From Nocardia vinacea (GTDB taxonomy: Bacteria > Actinomycetota > Actinomycetes > Mycobacteriales > Mycobacteriaceae): 64,000 nt of DNA. Positions within the stretch are counted from its first letter, which is position 1. Each line of letters starts with the position of its first letter. Below the pieces are notes generated by a model that saw only the letters and a list, made by a program, of their open reading frames with translations, was not told where the DNA came from and did no database searches. The stretch covers positions 5,394,001 through 5,458,000 of the forward strand of contig NZ_CP109149.1 of NCBI RefSeq assembly GCF_035920345.1, read 5' to 3'. The translations under genes and the position numbers were made by a program. Positions 1 to 7,968 of the stretch are shown here, piece after piece.

Positions 1-453
1 ATCACCCACGGCATGAAGGCCTTCGTGGACCATCCGGAGCAGTGGGAGCTGTATCGGGAGCAGCGACCGCGCACCGCACCCGACGAGATCGTCCGCTGGG
101 CGACCCCGGTGAATGCGTTCCAGCGCACCGCGGCCCAGGACACCGAACTCGGCGGGCAGCAGATCAAGCAGGGGCAGCGGCTGGGAATCTTCTACAGTTC
201 GGCCAACTTCGACGAGGACGCCTTCGAAAATCCGTTCACCTTCGACATATTGCGCGATCCGAATCCGCACGTCGGATTCGGCGGCACCGGTGCACATTAT
301 TGTGTCGGGGCGAATCTGGCCCGACTGGAGATCGACCTGATGTTCAATGCGATCGCCGATGCGATGCCCGAGATCAGCCAGGTCGCCGATCCGGTACGGT
401 TGCGATCGGGGTGGATCAACGGAATCAAGAACTGGCAGGTGCGATACGAATGA
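1..453 (+). CDS. Cytochrome P450, CYP125-like, C-terminal part
   Basis: The 5' end lies outside the window; the frame is open from base 1 and stops at TGA 451-453. About 150 residues remain. They hold the ExxR-to-heme half of a P450: a PxxF-type helix region, then the heme-ligand loop FGGTGAHYCVGANLAR with the cysteine codon at 301-303. The tail wording (RSGWINGIKNWQV) closely resembles what I remember of CYP125, the steroid C26/C27 monooxygenase that starts sterol side-chain degradation in Mycobacterium and Rhodococcus. The stop overlaps the start of the next gene (ATGA), so the two are translationally coupled. CYP142 or another sterol P450 is possible. Confidence 0.85.
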   Translation: MTHGMKAFVDHPEQWELYREQRPRTAPDEIVRWATPVNAFQRTAAQDTELGGQQIKQGQRLGIFYSSANFDEDAFENPFTFDILRDPNPHVGFGGTGAHYCVGANLARLEIDLMFNAIADAMPEISQVADPVRLRSGWINGIKNWQVRYE

Positions 454-935
454 ATATCCGCAACATTCCCCTACGTACCCTCTCCGGCGACCCGGCAACA
501 CTGGGCGAATTGGTCGGAGATAAGGCGGTACTGCTGGTCAATGTGGCCTCCAAGTGTGGGCTGACGCCGCAGTACACCGGACTCGTCGAACTTCAGAAAA
601 CTTATGGCGACCGCGGTTTCAGCGTGGTCGGCGTGCCGTGTAACCAGTTCATGGGCCAGGAGCCGGGTACCGCCGAGGAGATCGCGGAATTCTGCTCGAC
701 CACCTATGGCGTCGACTTTCCGCTGCTGGAGAAGACCGATGTCAACGGCGACGAGCGCCATCCGCTCTACCAGGCGCTGGTGGAGACCGCGGATGCCGAC
801 GGCACGGCCGGTGATATCCAGTGGAACTTCGAGAAATTCCTGATCGATCGCGAGGGTGCGGTGGTCGGCCGATTCAGGCCGCGCACCACACCCGATGATG
901 CGGTCGTCGTGTCCGCGGTCGAATCGGCTCTGTAG
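450..935 (+). CDS. Glutathione peroxidase-like thiol peroxidase
   Basis: A 161-residue protein, full length for the bacterial GPx family. The peroxidatic residue is Cys36 in NVASKCGLT (a cysteine, not selenocysteine). The other active-site elements are the CNQFMGQEPG loop with its glutamine and WNFEKFLI with its tryptophan and asparagine. Such enzymes reduce hydrogen and lipid peroxides in the cytosol; actinomycetes lack glutathione, so thioredoxin is the likely reductant (family knowledge). The start is the ATG at 450, which shares four bases with the P450 stop, suggesting the peroxidase is made together with the P450, perhaps to handle peroxide from uncoupled turnover (inference). Confidence 0.93.
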   Translation: MNIRNIPLRTLSGDPATLGELVGDKAVLLVNVASKCGLTPQYTGLVELQKTYGDRGFSVVGVPCNQFMGQEPGTAEEIAEFCSTTYGVDFPLLEKTDVNGDERHPLYQALVETADADGTAGDIQWNFEKFLIDREGAVVGRFRPRTTPDDAVVVSAVESAL

Positions 936-942
936 TAATAGG

Positions 943-968
943 AGCCGGAGCTCGTCCGAGCTCCGGCT
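943..968 (+). terminator. Intrinsic terminator after the peroxidase gene
   Basis: A perfect 10-bp stem (AGCCGGAGCT / AGCTCCGGCT) with a 6-base loop, followed by TTT. It begins 8 bases after the stop and lies between two convergent genes. Confidence 0.75.
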
Positions 969-980
969 TTCGCTGCCTGC

Positions 981-1562
981 TTACGCCATCGCGAAGCGCA
1001 GCAGGGCCTGCTTATCGCCCTGCTTGATCTTGCCCTTGCGGTTGAGCACCTCGAGCTGCCAGCTTCCGCCGTTGCGGAACGCCTTGGCCACGGCATTGGC
1101 GTTGTCGGTGCCGAGCAGCGACGGCCAGATATCGGCCACCTGCTGGGCGCTGCCGCCGGTCGCGTCGTAGACCTTGAAGCTGATGTTGTTGGCCTTCTCG
1201 AACGACGAGCCCTTCTTGAATGCCGCGGCCACGAAGATGATCGCGTCGATGGCCTCGGGCACATTCGCGAAGGTGACGTGCACCGATTCGTCGTCGCCGG
1301 AGGCTGCGCCGGTCTGTTCGTCGCCGGTGTGCTGGACCGAACCGTTGCCGAGCGGGTCCAGGGAGTCGAGACCGGCGAAACGCACCGGCTCGGCGCCCTG
1401 CATAAGGATGGCGATCAGATCCAGGTCCACACCGCGCTTGCGGCGCAGTAATCCGACCGCGCCGCCGCTGGTGCCCCCCGATGGGTCCCAGCTCACCCCG
1501 ACTGTCAGCTTGGTGATGCCGTTGAGATCAGCGGCGCCATCTTCCTTTTTGAGCGTGATCAT
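981..1562 (-). CDS. TerD-family protein
   Basis: A 193-residue protein of the TerD/TerE/CABP family, which binds calcium and is linked to tellurite resistance and stress or surface phenotypes. Visible family features: an N-terminal LTVGVSWDPS strand, a DLDLIAILMQ segment with the conserved acidic residues, an HTGDEQTG loop, DDESVHVTF, and IIFVAAAF. It stands alone here; no other ter genes flank it, so the ligand and role are unknown. ATG start at 1562. The gap to the CYP51 gene holds no obvious terminator. Confidence 0.88.
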   Translation of the reverse strand: MITLKKEDGAADLNGITKLTVGVSWDPSGGTSGGAVGLLRRKRGVDLDLIAILMQGAEPVRFAGLDSLDPLGNGSVQHTGDEQTGAASGDDESVHVTFANVPEAIDAIIFVAAAFKKGSSFEKANNISFKVYDATGGSAQQVADIWPSLLGTDNANAVAKAFRNGGSWQLEVLNRKGKIKQGDKQALLRFAMA

Positions 1563-1641
1563 GTCTTCACCCTACAAGCGAACTCGGAAGTCCATGGGGC
1601 CCAGAATCTTCCCGCTCACGCTCTCATAACTGGGCGTTTGC

Positions 1642-2997
1642 CTAGACCTTTCGCCGCCTGCGGTAGCGCACCGCACAGGGCTGTTGCAACTGCACCACCA
1701 TCTTGCTGTGGTCGTTGCGGTAGCTGTCGGATGGTTGTGCCATCTCGAATTCCCAGTCCCGCAGCAGTATCGAGAAAATCGCCTTGAGCTGCATGAGCGC
1801 GAAGGCCGCACCGACACAGCGATGCCTGCCCGCCCCGAAGGGGATCCAGGTCCAGCGGTTGACGATATCCGCCTGATTCGGATCGATATAGCGGTTCGGG
1901 TCGAACAGATCCGGATTCGGGAAGTCCTCCGGAATCCGGTTGGAGATGGCCGGAGTCGCCGCGACCAGATCGCCCGGTGCGATGCGATGTCCGCACACCT
2001 CGAATTCGCCCTGCGCCACCCGCATCAGAATGATCAGCGGCGGATGCAGCCGCAGCGTCTCCTTGACCACCGCCTCCAGATTCGGAATCTGACGCAGCGC
2101 GCCGAAACTGATATCGGAACCGTCGGCGTACAATTCGTCGAGTTCATCGACGACGCGACGCAATTCCGCCGGATGCCTGAGCAATTCGATGACCGACCAC
2201 GCCGCGGTACCCGAAGTGGTGTGATGTCCCGCGAACATCATCGAGATGAACATCCCGGTGATTTCGCTCGCACTGAATCGCGGCTGCCCCTGCTCGTCCT
2301 TGATCGAGATCAGGATGTCGAGCATGTCCCGATCTTCCTTGTTCGCCGGCGGATTCGCGGCGCGGCCGTCCATGATGCCCTGCACCAATTCGACCAGTTC
2401 CGCGCGGGCGGCGTCGCGGCGCTGGAAGCTTTCGATCGGCGCATACGGATCCACATAGGCCAGCGCGTCGGTGCCGCGCTCCAGATCGTGGTAGAGGTGC
2501 GCGAAGCGTTCGTCGAGTTCATCGCGGAAGCGCTTGCCGATCAGGCAGGCCGAGGAGGTATAGATGGTCAGCTCGGCGAAGAAGTCGAGCAGGTCGATCT
2601 GGCCCTCGTCGCCCCAGTTCGCCAGCATGCGCTCGACCTCGCCCTCGATGGTCGCCGCATGCCCGCGCATTTGCTCCGCACGCAATGCCTGGTTGTGCAG
2701 CATCTCCTTGCGGCGCTCCGGACTGGCGTCGAACACCACACCCTCGCCGAAAATCGGCTTCATGAACGGGTATGCGGCGGCCTGATCGAGATCCTCATCG
2801 CCGGACCGGAAGAAGAACTCATTGGCCTCGGCGCCGGACAGCAGAATCACATGCCGCCCCGCGAGATCGAACGCCCCGACATCCCCGCATTCCACCCGCA
2901 CCCGCCGCATCAAAGCCAGTGGATCGACACGGAATTCCTCGAGATGCCCGTGCTCGTGATCGCCTCCGGAAACCCGCAGCGGCTTGACCAGGGTCAT
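1642..2997 (-). CDS. cyp51: Sterol 14-alpha-demethylase, CYP51
   Basis: A 451-residue P450 very close in wording to mycobacterial CYP51: HGHLEEFR at the N-terminus, FGEGVVFDASPERRKEMLHN, the I-helix MFAGHHTTSGTA, the ExxR motif KETLRLHPP and the heme loop FGAGRHRCVGAAFALMQ. The family oxidatively removes the 14-alpha methyl of sterols and is the azole target. I chose the ATG at 2997, not the ATG 26 codons upstream, because AGGAGG lies 6 bases before it and the family begins near there. No ferredoxin or reductase gene is adjacent. A large palindrome begins 19 bases upstream of the start. Confidence 0.95.
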   Translation of the reverse strand: MTLVKPLRVSGGDHEHGHLEEFRVDPLALMRRVRVECGDVGAFDLAGRHVILLSGAEANEFFFRSGDEDLDQAAAYPFMKPIFGEGVVFDASPERRKEMLHNQALRAEQMRGHAATIEGEVERMLANWGDEGQIDLLDFFAELTIYTSSACLIGKRFRDELDERFAHLYHDLERGTDALAYVDPYAPIESFQRRDAARAELVELVQGIMDGRAANPPANKEDRDMLDILISIKDEQGQPRFSASEITGMFISMMFAGHHTTSGTAAWSVIELLRHPAELRRVVDELDELYADGSDISFGALRQIPNLEAVVKETLRLHPPLIILMRVAQGEFEVCGHRIAPGDLVAATPAISNRIPEDFPNPDLFDPNRYIDPNQADIVNRWTWIPFGAGRHRCVGAAFALMQLKAIFSILLRDWEFEMAQPSDSYRNDHSKMVVQLQQPCAVRYRRRRKV

Positions 2998-3015
2998 GAA
3001 ATCCTCCTGGGATAT

Positions 3016-3050
3016 CTGTCCACACACATGATGGACATGTGTCTGGACAG
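3016..3050 (-). promoter_or_regulatory. Candidate operator for cyp51: 35-bp palindrome
   Basis: Two 15-base arms, CTGTCCACACACATG and CATGTGTCTGGACAG, are inverted copies with one mismatch, separated by 5 bases (ATGGA). The palindrome sits 19 to 53 bases upstream of the cyp51 start, where a TetR-type repressor would block transcription. No regulator gene is adjacent. Confidence 0.6.
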
Positions 3051-3155
3051 TACTACGATGACCATGGGCAGGCAAGGCTCAGCGCCCGACTTCGGATGCC
3101 CTGCACCCCTGCGCTCGGGAACGTTGCTGACGTGACAAAATACGACAACTTCCGG

Positions 3156-3196
3156 CCGCCGGGTTGGGCATACACGATGTATGCCCAACCCGGCGG
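3156..3196 (-). terminator. Hairpin terminator of the EF-Tu paralogue
   Basis: A perfect 18-bp stem (arms 3156-3173 and 3179-3196) with a 5-base loop, starting 3 bases past the EF-Tu stop. No clear T-run follows on the minus strand. Confidence 0.7.
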
Positions 3197-3199
3197 GAA

Positions 3200-4375
3200 C
3201 TAGCCGACGGTCAGGACGGTGCCCGCGCCGACGGTCCGTCCGCCTTCGCGGATGGCGAAGCCGAGGCCCGACTCCAGCGGGACCGGACGGCCCAATTCGA
3301 CTGCCAGGTCGATGGTTTCGCCGGGCCGGCCGACCGCGATGTCGGCGGGCAGCGTCACGTTGCCGACGACGTCACCGGTACGCACGTAGAACTGCGGGCG
3401 GTAGCCGGTGGCGATCGGTGTGCGCCGACCGCCCTCCGCCGTGCCCAGCAGGTACACGCGCGCCGTGAACCGGGTGTGCACCGCGATGCTGCCCGGTTCC
3501 GCCGCGACCTGCCCGCGACGCACCTGACCGCGCTGCACGCCGCGCAGCAGCAATGCGACATTGTCGCCCGCTTCCGCGAACTCCATTGTCCGGCCGAAGG
3601 TTTCCACCCCGGTGACAACGGAGGTCAGCTCCTCGCCGCCGTAGAGCTGCACCCGATCGCCGAGGCGAATCCGGCCACGCTCCACCGCACCGGTGATGAC
3701 GGTGCCCCGACCGGTAATGGTCAGGACGTTCTCCACCGGCAGCAGGAACGGCGCGTCGGTGTAGCGGACGGGCGTTGGCACATGGGTGTCCACGGCGTCC
3801 AGCAGGTCGAGCAGCGCGGCGGTCCACCGCGAATCCCCTTCCAGCGCACGCAAACCCGAAACCCGCACGACCGGCAGTTCCATACCCGGGTACCCCTGGG
3901 CGCTGAGCAGCTCGCGCACCTCGAGCTCGATCAAGTCGAGCAGTTCCGGATCACCCGCGTCGGCCTTATTGAGCGCGACCACGATGTGCTCCACCCCGAC
4001 CTGACGCGCGAGCAGCACATGCTCGGCCGTCTGCGGCATGACGCCGTCCTGCGCCGAGACAACCAGGATCGCCCCGTCGAGCTGGGACGCACCGGTGATC
4101 ATGTTCTTTACGAAGTCGGCGTGCCCCGGCATATCGATGTGCGCGTAATGCCGTGTGGCGGTTTCGTATTCGACGTGCGCGATATTGATGGTTATCCCGC
4201 GCAACGCCTCCTCCGGCGCCCGGTCGATCCGCTCGAACGGCACGAAGTTACCGCCACCGCGCTCGGCGAGCACCTTGGTGATGGCGGCGGTCAACGTGGT
4301 CTTGCCGTGATCGACATGGCCCATGGTGCCGATATTGAGATGCGGCTTGGTCCGCACATACGTCTTCTTGGACAT
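3200..4375 (-). CDS. tuf: Elongation factor Tu, divergent paralogue
   Basis: A 391-residue EF-Tu. Domain I has GHVDHGKT (19-26), RGITIN with the switch I threonine, DMPGHAD with the catalytic histidine, and NKAD; domains II/III are complete to the [10 protein letters not shown] end. It carries aminoacyl-tRNA to the ribosome. It is odd as a housekeeping copy: it stands alone rather than beside rpsL-rpsG-fusA, is shorter than the usual 397 residues (the segment before RGITIN is cut and rewritten), and many normally fixed residues differ. Some streptomycetes carry a second, divergent EF-Tu tied to stress or to resistance to EF-Tu antibiotics, which is my suggested role. RBS GGGAAG sits 3 bases before the ATG and may be masked by the leader. 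Confidence 0.93.
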   Translation of the reverse strand: MSKKTYVRTKPHLNIGTMGHVDHGKTTLTAAITKVLAERGGGNFVPFERIDRAPEEALRGITINIAHVEYETATRHYAHIDMPGHADFVKNMITGASQLDGAILVVSAQDGVMPQTAEHVLLARQVGVEHIVVALNKADAGDPELLDLIELEVRELLSAQGYPGMELPVVRVSGLRALEGDSRWTAALLDLLDAVDTHVPTPVRYTDAPFLLPVENVLTITGRGTVITGAVERGRIRLGDRVQLYGGEELTSVVTGVETFGRTMEFAEAGDNVALLLRGVQRGQVRRGQVAAEPGSIAVHTRFTARVYLLGTAEGGRRTPIATGYRPQFYVRTGDVVGNVTLPADIAVGRPGETIDLAVELGRPVPLESGLGFAIREGGRTVGAGTVLTVG

Positions 4376-4476
4376 GACTTCCCTGACTAGGAAATGATTT
4401 CCGGCGATCTCGCCGTGGGACCTCTCTGCGACGGGCCACCTTCCCCGTCAGAGGTCCCGAGACATCCCGGGGAAGG
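4376..4476 (-). promoter_or_regulatory. Candidate attenuator leader of the EF-Tu paralogue
   Basis: The 101 bases between the leader ORF and EF-Tu hold interlocking pairings. Stem A pairs 4469-4476 (CCTTCCCC in the transcript) with 4439-4446. Stem B pairs 4450-4458 (GGGACCTCT) with 4417-4425. One arm of B lies in the loop of A and the other beyond A, so they form a pseudoknot or exclude each other. Small hairpins follow at 4403-4414 and 4390-4402. The CCTTCCCC arm of A can also pair with the EF-Tu RBS (GGGAAG, 4378-4383). Stem A starts on the base after the leader stop codon. All pairings were read by eye, without energy calculation. Confidence 0.5.
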
Positions 4477-4587
4477 TCAGCTTCGGGCGCCGTCGAAGTG
4501 CGCCGCAGCCACTGCTGCGGACGCTGCCAGGGCAGCCGCCATCGCGTCCGCGACCGCGGACTCCAGAGCGATGGTGTGGCCGAACAT
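4477..4587 (-). CDS. Short alanine-rich leader ORF upstream of EF-Tu
   Basis: A 36-codon ORF, ATG 4587 to TGA 4477, starting MFGHTIALESAVADAM and rich in alanine (about 17 of 36). No known family is recognised and there is no clear ribosome-binding site. A -10-like TACAGT (4600-4595 on the minus strand) ends 7 bases before the ATG, which would give a leaderless transcript. The stop abuts the stem-forming leader of the EF-Tu gene, so a ribosome finishing or stalling here would control which stem forms. It could instead be a chance ORF in GC-rich DNA; the position relative to the stems is the main reason to list it. Confidence 0.4.
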   Translation of the reverse strand: MFGHTIALESAVADAMAAALAASAAVAAAHFDGARS

Positions 4588-4611
4588 GCGTAGAACTGTA
4601 CGGGCCGAGCG

Positions 4612-4645
4612 GAACCGGGCGCGAGCCATTTTTCGCGCCCGGTTC
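4612..4645 (-). terminator. Terminator of the first kinase gene
   Basis: A perfect 13-bp stem (GAACCGGGCGCGA / TCGCGCCCGGTTC) with an 8-base loop, 5 bases after the kinase stop. It separates the kinase from the EF-Tu leader transcript. Confidence 0.8.
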
Positions 4646-4650
4646 GGCTG

Positions 4651-6489
4651 TCAGTTCAGTGGGGCCGAGCGCCACCAGCGCAGGACCTTGTCCTGAGCAC
4701 CCGCCAAACCGTCGGCGTACATGAGGAATTGGGCCCGCTTGCTGTCGCCGGTGAACGCGGTGACGATCTTCGGCCCGTCGTTGACGAACTTGTAGTTGGT
4801 GTAGGTCTTGCCGCCGTTGGTGTCGGTCGACTTGGTGGCGTCGGAAGGCAGGTTGCTCAGCGCCTTCTGCACATCGGAGGCGTTCTTGTAGACGTAGATC
4901 GTGTAGAACGGGTCGTCGTTGTCGCCGCCGCCGTAGCAATCCCACTGCGCGGTCCAGGCGCCGAAGTCCGGCGTACCCGGCGTGGGCAGGGTCAGGTCGC
5001 CGGTCTTGTGGGCATTGCATTTCGCGCCGTTGTAGCCGACCGAATCGGATTCGCTGGCGGGCACCATGCGCGGGAACTCTTTGCTGATCGCGGCCGCGGT
5101 CGCGCCCACCGAGCCGCTGCCGCCGTTGGACGAACTCGACGAGGTCGTCGTGCTGCCGCCACCGGAGTTCGACGAACCACCGTTCGATACCACGCCGATG
5201 ATCGCGAGCACGATCACCATCAGGATCACCAGACCGACGCACAGTGCGACGATCAGCCCGACATTCGATTTGCGCTGCGGCGGGGCGGGCGGGCGGGGCC
5301 CGCTCATCGGCGGCCGGGGCGCGAATCCGAGCGGCTGCTGGTTGTAGGGATTGCTCGGATGCGGTTGCTGTTGGGTCAGCGCGGTCTGCACCGGCGGGGT
5401 GCCCTGCGAAGCGGGATTGACGGTCGTCGGCGCCGGCGGCTGTGGCTGCACGGTGTGCGGTGCGCTTGTCTGCGGGTACGGGCCGCTGGTCTGCGGATAC
5501 GGTCCGGCGGTCTGCGGGTACGGCCCGTTCGTCACCGGATGCGGCGTACCGGTCACGGGCATCGGCTGCCCGGTGACCGGCCGTGGCGCACCCGTCACCG
5601 GAATCGCCGGTCCGGTACCCGGGCGCGGGCCGACCACCGGCATCGCCGGGACACTCGGATTGGCGAACGCCTGCTTGGCGGCTTGCGCGAACTCCGAGCA
5701 CGAGGCGAACCGGTCGTCGGGCCGCTTGGCCATGGCCTTCGCCAGCACCCCGTCCAGTTGGAAGGGCAGTCCTGGACGGACGCTGCTCAATGCCGGGGGC
5801 GTGCCCTGCAGATGTCCCTGGATCACCGCCGCCGGATTGGTCGCGGCGAACGGACCGGACCCGGTGAACAGCCAGAACAGCGAGCAGGCCAGCGAATACT
5901 GGTCCGAGCGGTGATCGAGCGATGCGCCGGTCAGCTGTTCGGGTGAGGCATAGGCCAGAGTCGCGGTGAAGGTGCCGGTCTGGGTGAGGTGGCCGGTGTC
6001 GTCGCGCAGCCGCGCGATACCGAAGTCGGTGAGGTAGACCCGCTCACCGCGCCCGCCGCCCGAGCGGGCCAGCAGAATATTCGCGGGCTTCACATCGCGG
6101 TGCAGTACGCCCATGCCGTGCGCGTAGTCGAGCGCGTCGGCGGTCTCCTTGATGATCTGGACCGCGCGTTCCGGCGGCAGCGACTTGGGATCGACCGATG
6201 CGGCATCGATGCCATCGATGTACTGCATCGAGATCCACAGCTGTTCGTCGTCGAGGCCGCGGTCGTAGACGGTGACGATATTCGGGTGATCAAGCTGGGC
6301 AACCAGATCCGCCTCCCGCTCGAACCGCGCCCGCACCTCCTTATCGAAGAACATCTCCCGATTCAGCAGCTTCAGCGCCGTCATCCGCGGCAGTCGCGGA
6401 TGTTTTGCCAGGTACACCGAACCCATGCCACCGCGACCCAATTGCCGATCGATGACATAACCGGCGAATACGTCACCGCTGGCCAGCAT
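4651..6489 (-). CDS. Membrane Ser/Thr protein kinase with extracellular domain
   Basis: A 612-residue PknB-type kinase. The catalytic domain (about 10-270) has GRGGMG (18-23), Lys40, HRDVKPANIL with the HRD at 130-132, DFGIA and ASPEQ. A proline-rich linker (about 285-400) contains short tandem repeats, first PVTG units and then GPYPQT units. One membrane helix follows near 410-432, then a Ser/Gly/Thr stretch and an extracellular domain of about 150 residues with two cysteines that could form a disulphide. It probably senses an envelope signal and phosphorylates cytosolic targets; the ligand is unknown. Its paralogue is the next gene upstream. Confidence 0.93.
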   Translation of the reverse strand: MLASGDVFAGYVIDRQLGRGGMGSVYLAKHPRLPRMTALKLLNREMFFDKEVRARFEREADLVAQLDHPNIVTVYDRGLDDEQLWISMQYIDGIDAASVDPKSLPPERAVQIIKETADALDYAHGMGVLHRDVKPANILLARSGGGRGERVYLTDFGIARLRDDTGHLTQTGTFTATLAYASPEQLTGASLDHRSDQYSLACSLFWLFTGSGPFAATNPAAVIQGHLQGTPPALSSVRPGLPFQLDGVLAKAMAKRPDDRFASCSEFAQAAKQAFANPSVPAMPVVGPRPGTGPAIPVTGAPRPVTGQPMPVTGTPHPVTNGPYPQTAGPYPQTSGPYPQTSAPHTVQPQPPAPTTVNPASQGTPPVQTALTQQQPHPSNPYNQQPLGFAPRPPMSGPRPPAPPQRKSNVGLIVALCVGLVILMVIVLAIIGVVSNGGSSNSGGGSTTTSSSSSNGGSGSVGATAAAISKEFPRMVPASESDSVGYNGAKCNAHKTGDLTLPTPGTPDFGAWTAQWDCYGGGDNDDPFYTIYVYKNASDVQKALSNLPSDATKSTDTNGGKTYTNYKFVNDGPKIVTAFTGDSKRAQFLMYADGLAGAQDKVLRWWRSAPLN

Positions 6490-6663
6490 GTCTGCTCCAC
6501 TTCCCGCCGCCCACCGGGACCCACCGATGAACGGGCGTACAGCATAAGAATGCGCGATCAGGACCTCCTGACCACGGAAAACATCGAAACCTTAGCAGGA
6601 TTCGCTTAAGCCCTGGTTATCGTCGACTTATAGGTATCGCATGCGACATCGGATCGTTTCCGG

Positions 6664-7839
6664 CTATGGCGGAGGGCGCGGCGCTGATCCGGGCGGCGTT
6701 CTGCCGGGGCGACGTGGGATATCGGGTAGGGCGATGGTGCCGGGACGCGGCGAACGGCGTGGCGGCAGCGGCAGGCGCGGCTGGGACGTTCGCGGAGACT
6801 CGGGGGTGCTACGGTTGGTCGGCTCGGACGGCCGGGCGGTTCTGCTGCTGCCGACCCGCTCGGAAGTGTTGGGGGGCACCGCGTTTCGGGACGGCACCGG
6901 GTTCCGGGCCGGACCGGCATCGCGAGGAGGTTCGGTGCCGGGATGCGATTCGGGACCCATGCCCATCGGCGGGCGATACGGACCGTTCGCTTGATGCGGG
7001 TGCGGCGCGGACGACACCAGCGCCCGCCGAGCCGCCACGGCGAATTCGGTACAGCTGCCGAAGCGGTCCGCGGACCGTTTGGCCATGGCCCGCGCCAGCA
7101 CCGCGTCCAGCGCGGGCGGCACGTCGGGGCGATACCGGCGCAGCGACGGTATCGCCCCATACAGATGCCCGTTGATGACGGCCATGGGATTCGCCCCTTG
7201 GAACGGCCCGACACCGGTCAGCATCCAAAACAGCGAGCAGGCCAGTGAATACTGGTCGGCCAGGTAATCCGGCGTACCGGTCAGTTGTTCCGGCGCGGCG
7301 TATGCCAGCGTGGCGGTAATGGTTCCGGACGAACTCAACGTGGACTCGCCGTCGCGCATGCCCGCGATGCCGAAGTCGGTGAGCAGCACCCGTTCCGGCT
7401 GTCCGATCGGCGCCTTGGCCAGCAAGATATTGGCCGGTTTCACATCGCGGTGCAGCACACCGTTGCCGTGTGCGAAATCCAGGGCGGCCGCGGTATCGGC
7501 GACGATCTGCACCGCGCGGCCCGGCGCGAGCACATTGACATCCGCGCAGGACGCATCCGCACCCGGCACGAATTGCATCGAGATCCACAGCTGCTGATCC
7601 TCGGCGCCGCGGTCGTAGACCGTGACGATATTCGGATGGTCGAGCTGGGCGACCAGATCGGCCTCCCGCTCGAAGCGGCGCCGGATCTCGGCATCGGTAT
7701 ACAGCTCGCGCTTCAACAATTTCAGCGCGGTCAGGCGCGGCAGGCGCGGATGCTGGGCCAGGTAGACGGTGCCCATACCGCCCTGGCCGAGCACACGTTT
7801 GATCGTGTATCCAGCGAAAACATCGCCAGTTCGCAGCAC
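6664..7839 (-). CDS. Ser/Thr protein kinase, soluble paralogue
   Basis: A 391-residue kinase closely related to its neighbour: GQGGMG, HRDVKPANIL, DFGIAGMRDG and AAPEQLTG are all intact, so it should be active. After the kinase domain comes only a proline/arginine/serine-rich tail of about 110 residues; there is no membrane helix or sensor domain. It therefore looks cytosolic, or tethered through its basic tail. The tandem arrangement suggests duplication, with loss of the sensor part here or its gain in the partner. I checked the other frames past the stop for a lost transmembrane segment and saw none. Confidence 0.9.
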   Translation of the reverse strand: MLRTGDVFAGYTIKRVLGQGGMGTVYLAQHPRLPRLTALKLLKRELYTDAEIRRRFEREADLVAQLDHPNIVTVYDRGAEDQQLWISMQFVPGADASCADVNVLAPGRAVQIVADTAAALDFAHGNGVLHRDVKPANILLAKAPIGQPERVLLTDFGIAGMRDGESTLSSSGTITATLAYAAPEQLTGTPDYLADQYSLACSLFWMLTGVGPFQGANPMAVINGHLYGAIPSLRRYRPDVPPALDAVLARAMAKRSADRFGSCTEFAVAARRALVSSAPHPHQANGPYRPPMGMGPESHPGTEPPRDAGPARNPVPSRNAVPPNTSERVGSSRTARPSEPTNRSTPESPRTSQPRLPLPPRRSPRPGTIALPDIPRRPGRTPPGSAPRPPP

Positions 7840-7968
7840 AGTGGATTCACCCCCCGTATCGGGTCGAGCATCTGGATCCTACCGATGTATCTGTTCGCAC
7901 GGTCTGGACGCAACATGTTCGTTGCGGTGCCGAAGACGTTGTCGGTGGCACTCGTTAGGCTCGGCCCC

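Noticed and set aside
1684..3135. Long plus-strand frame opposite cyp51
   Set aside because: Antisense artefact of codon bias; CYP51 on the minus strand has all family motifs.
4394..4696. Plus-strand ORF across the EF-Tu leader
   Set aside because: Crosses the kinase terminator and the leader stems; no domain, no RBS.
6606..7214. Possible frameshifted C-terminus (membrane sensor) of the second kinase
   Set aside because: The alternate frame contains no hydrophobic helix or sensor-like sequence; the kinase frame itself ends naturally.
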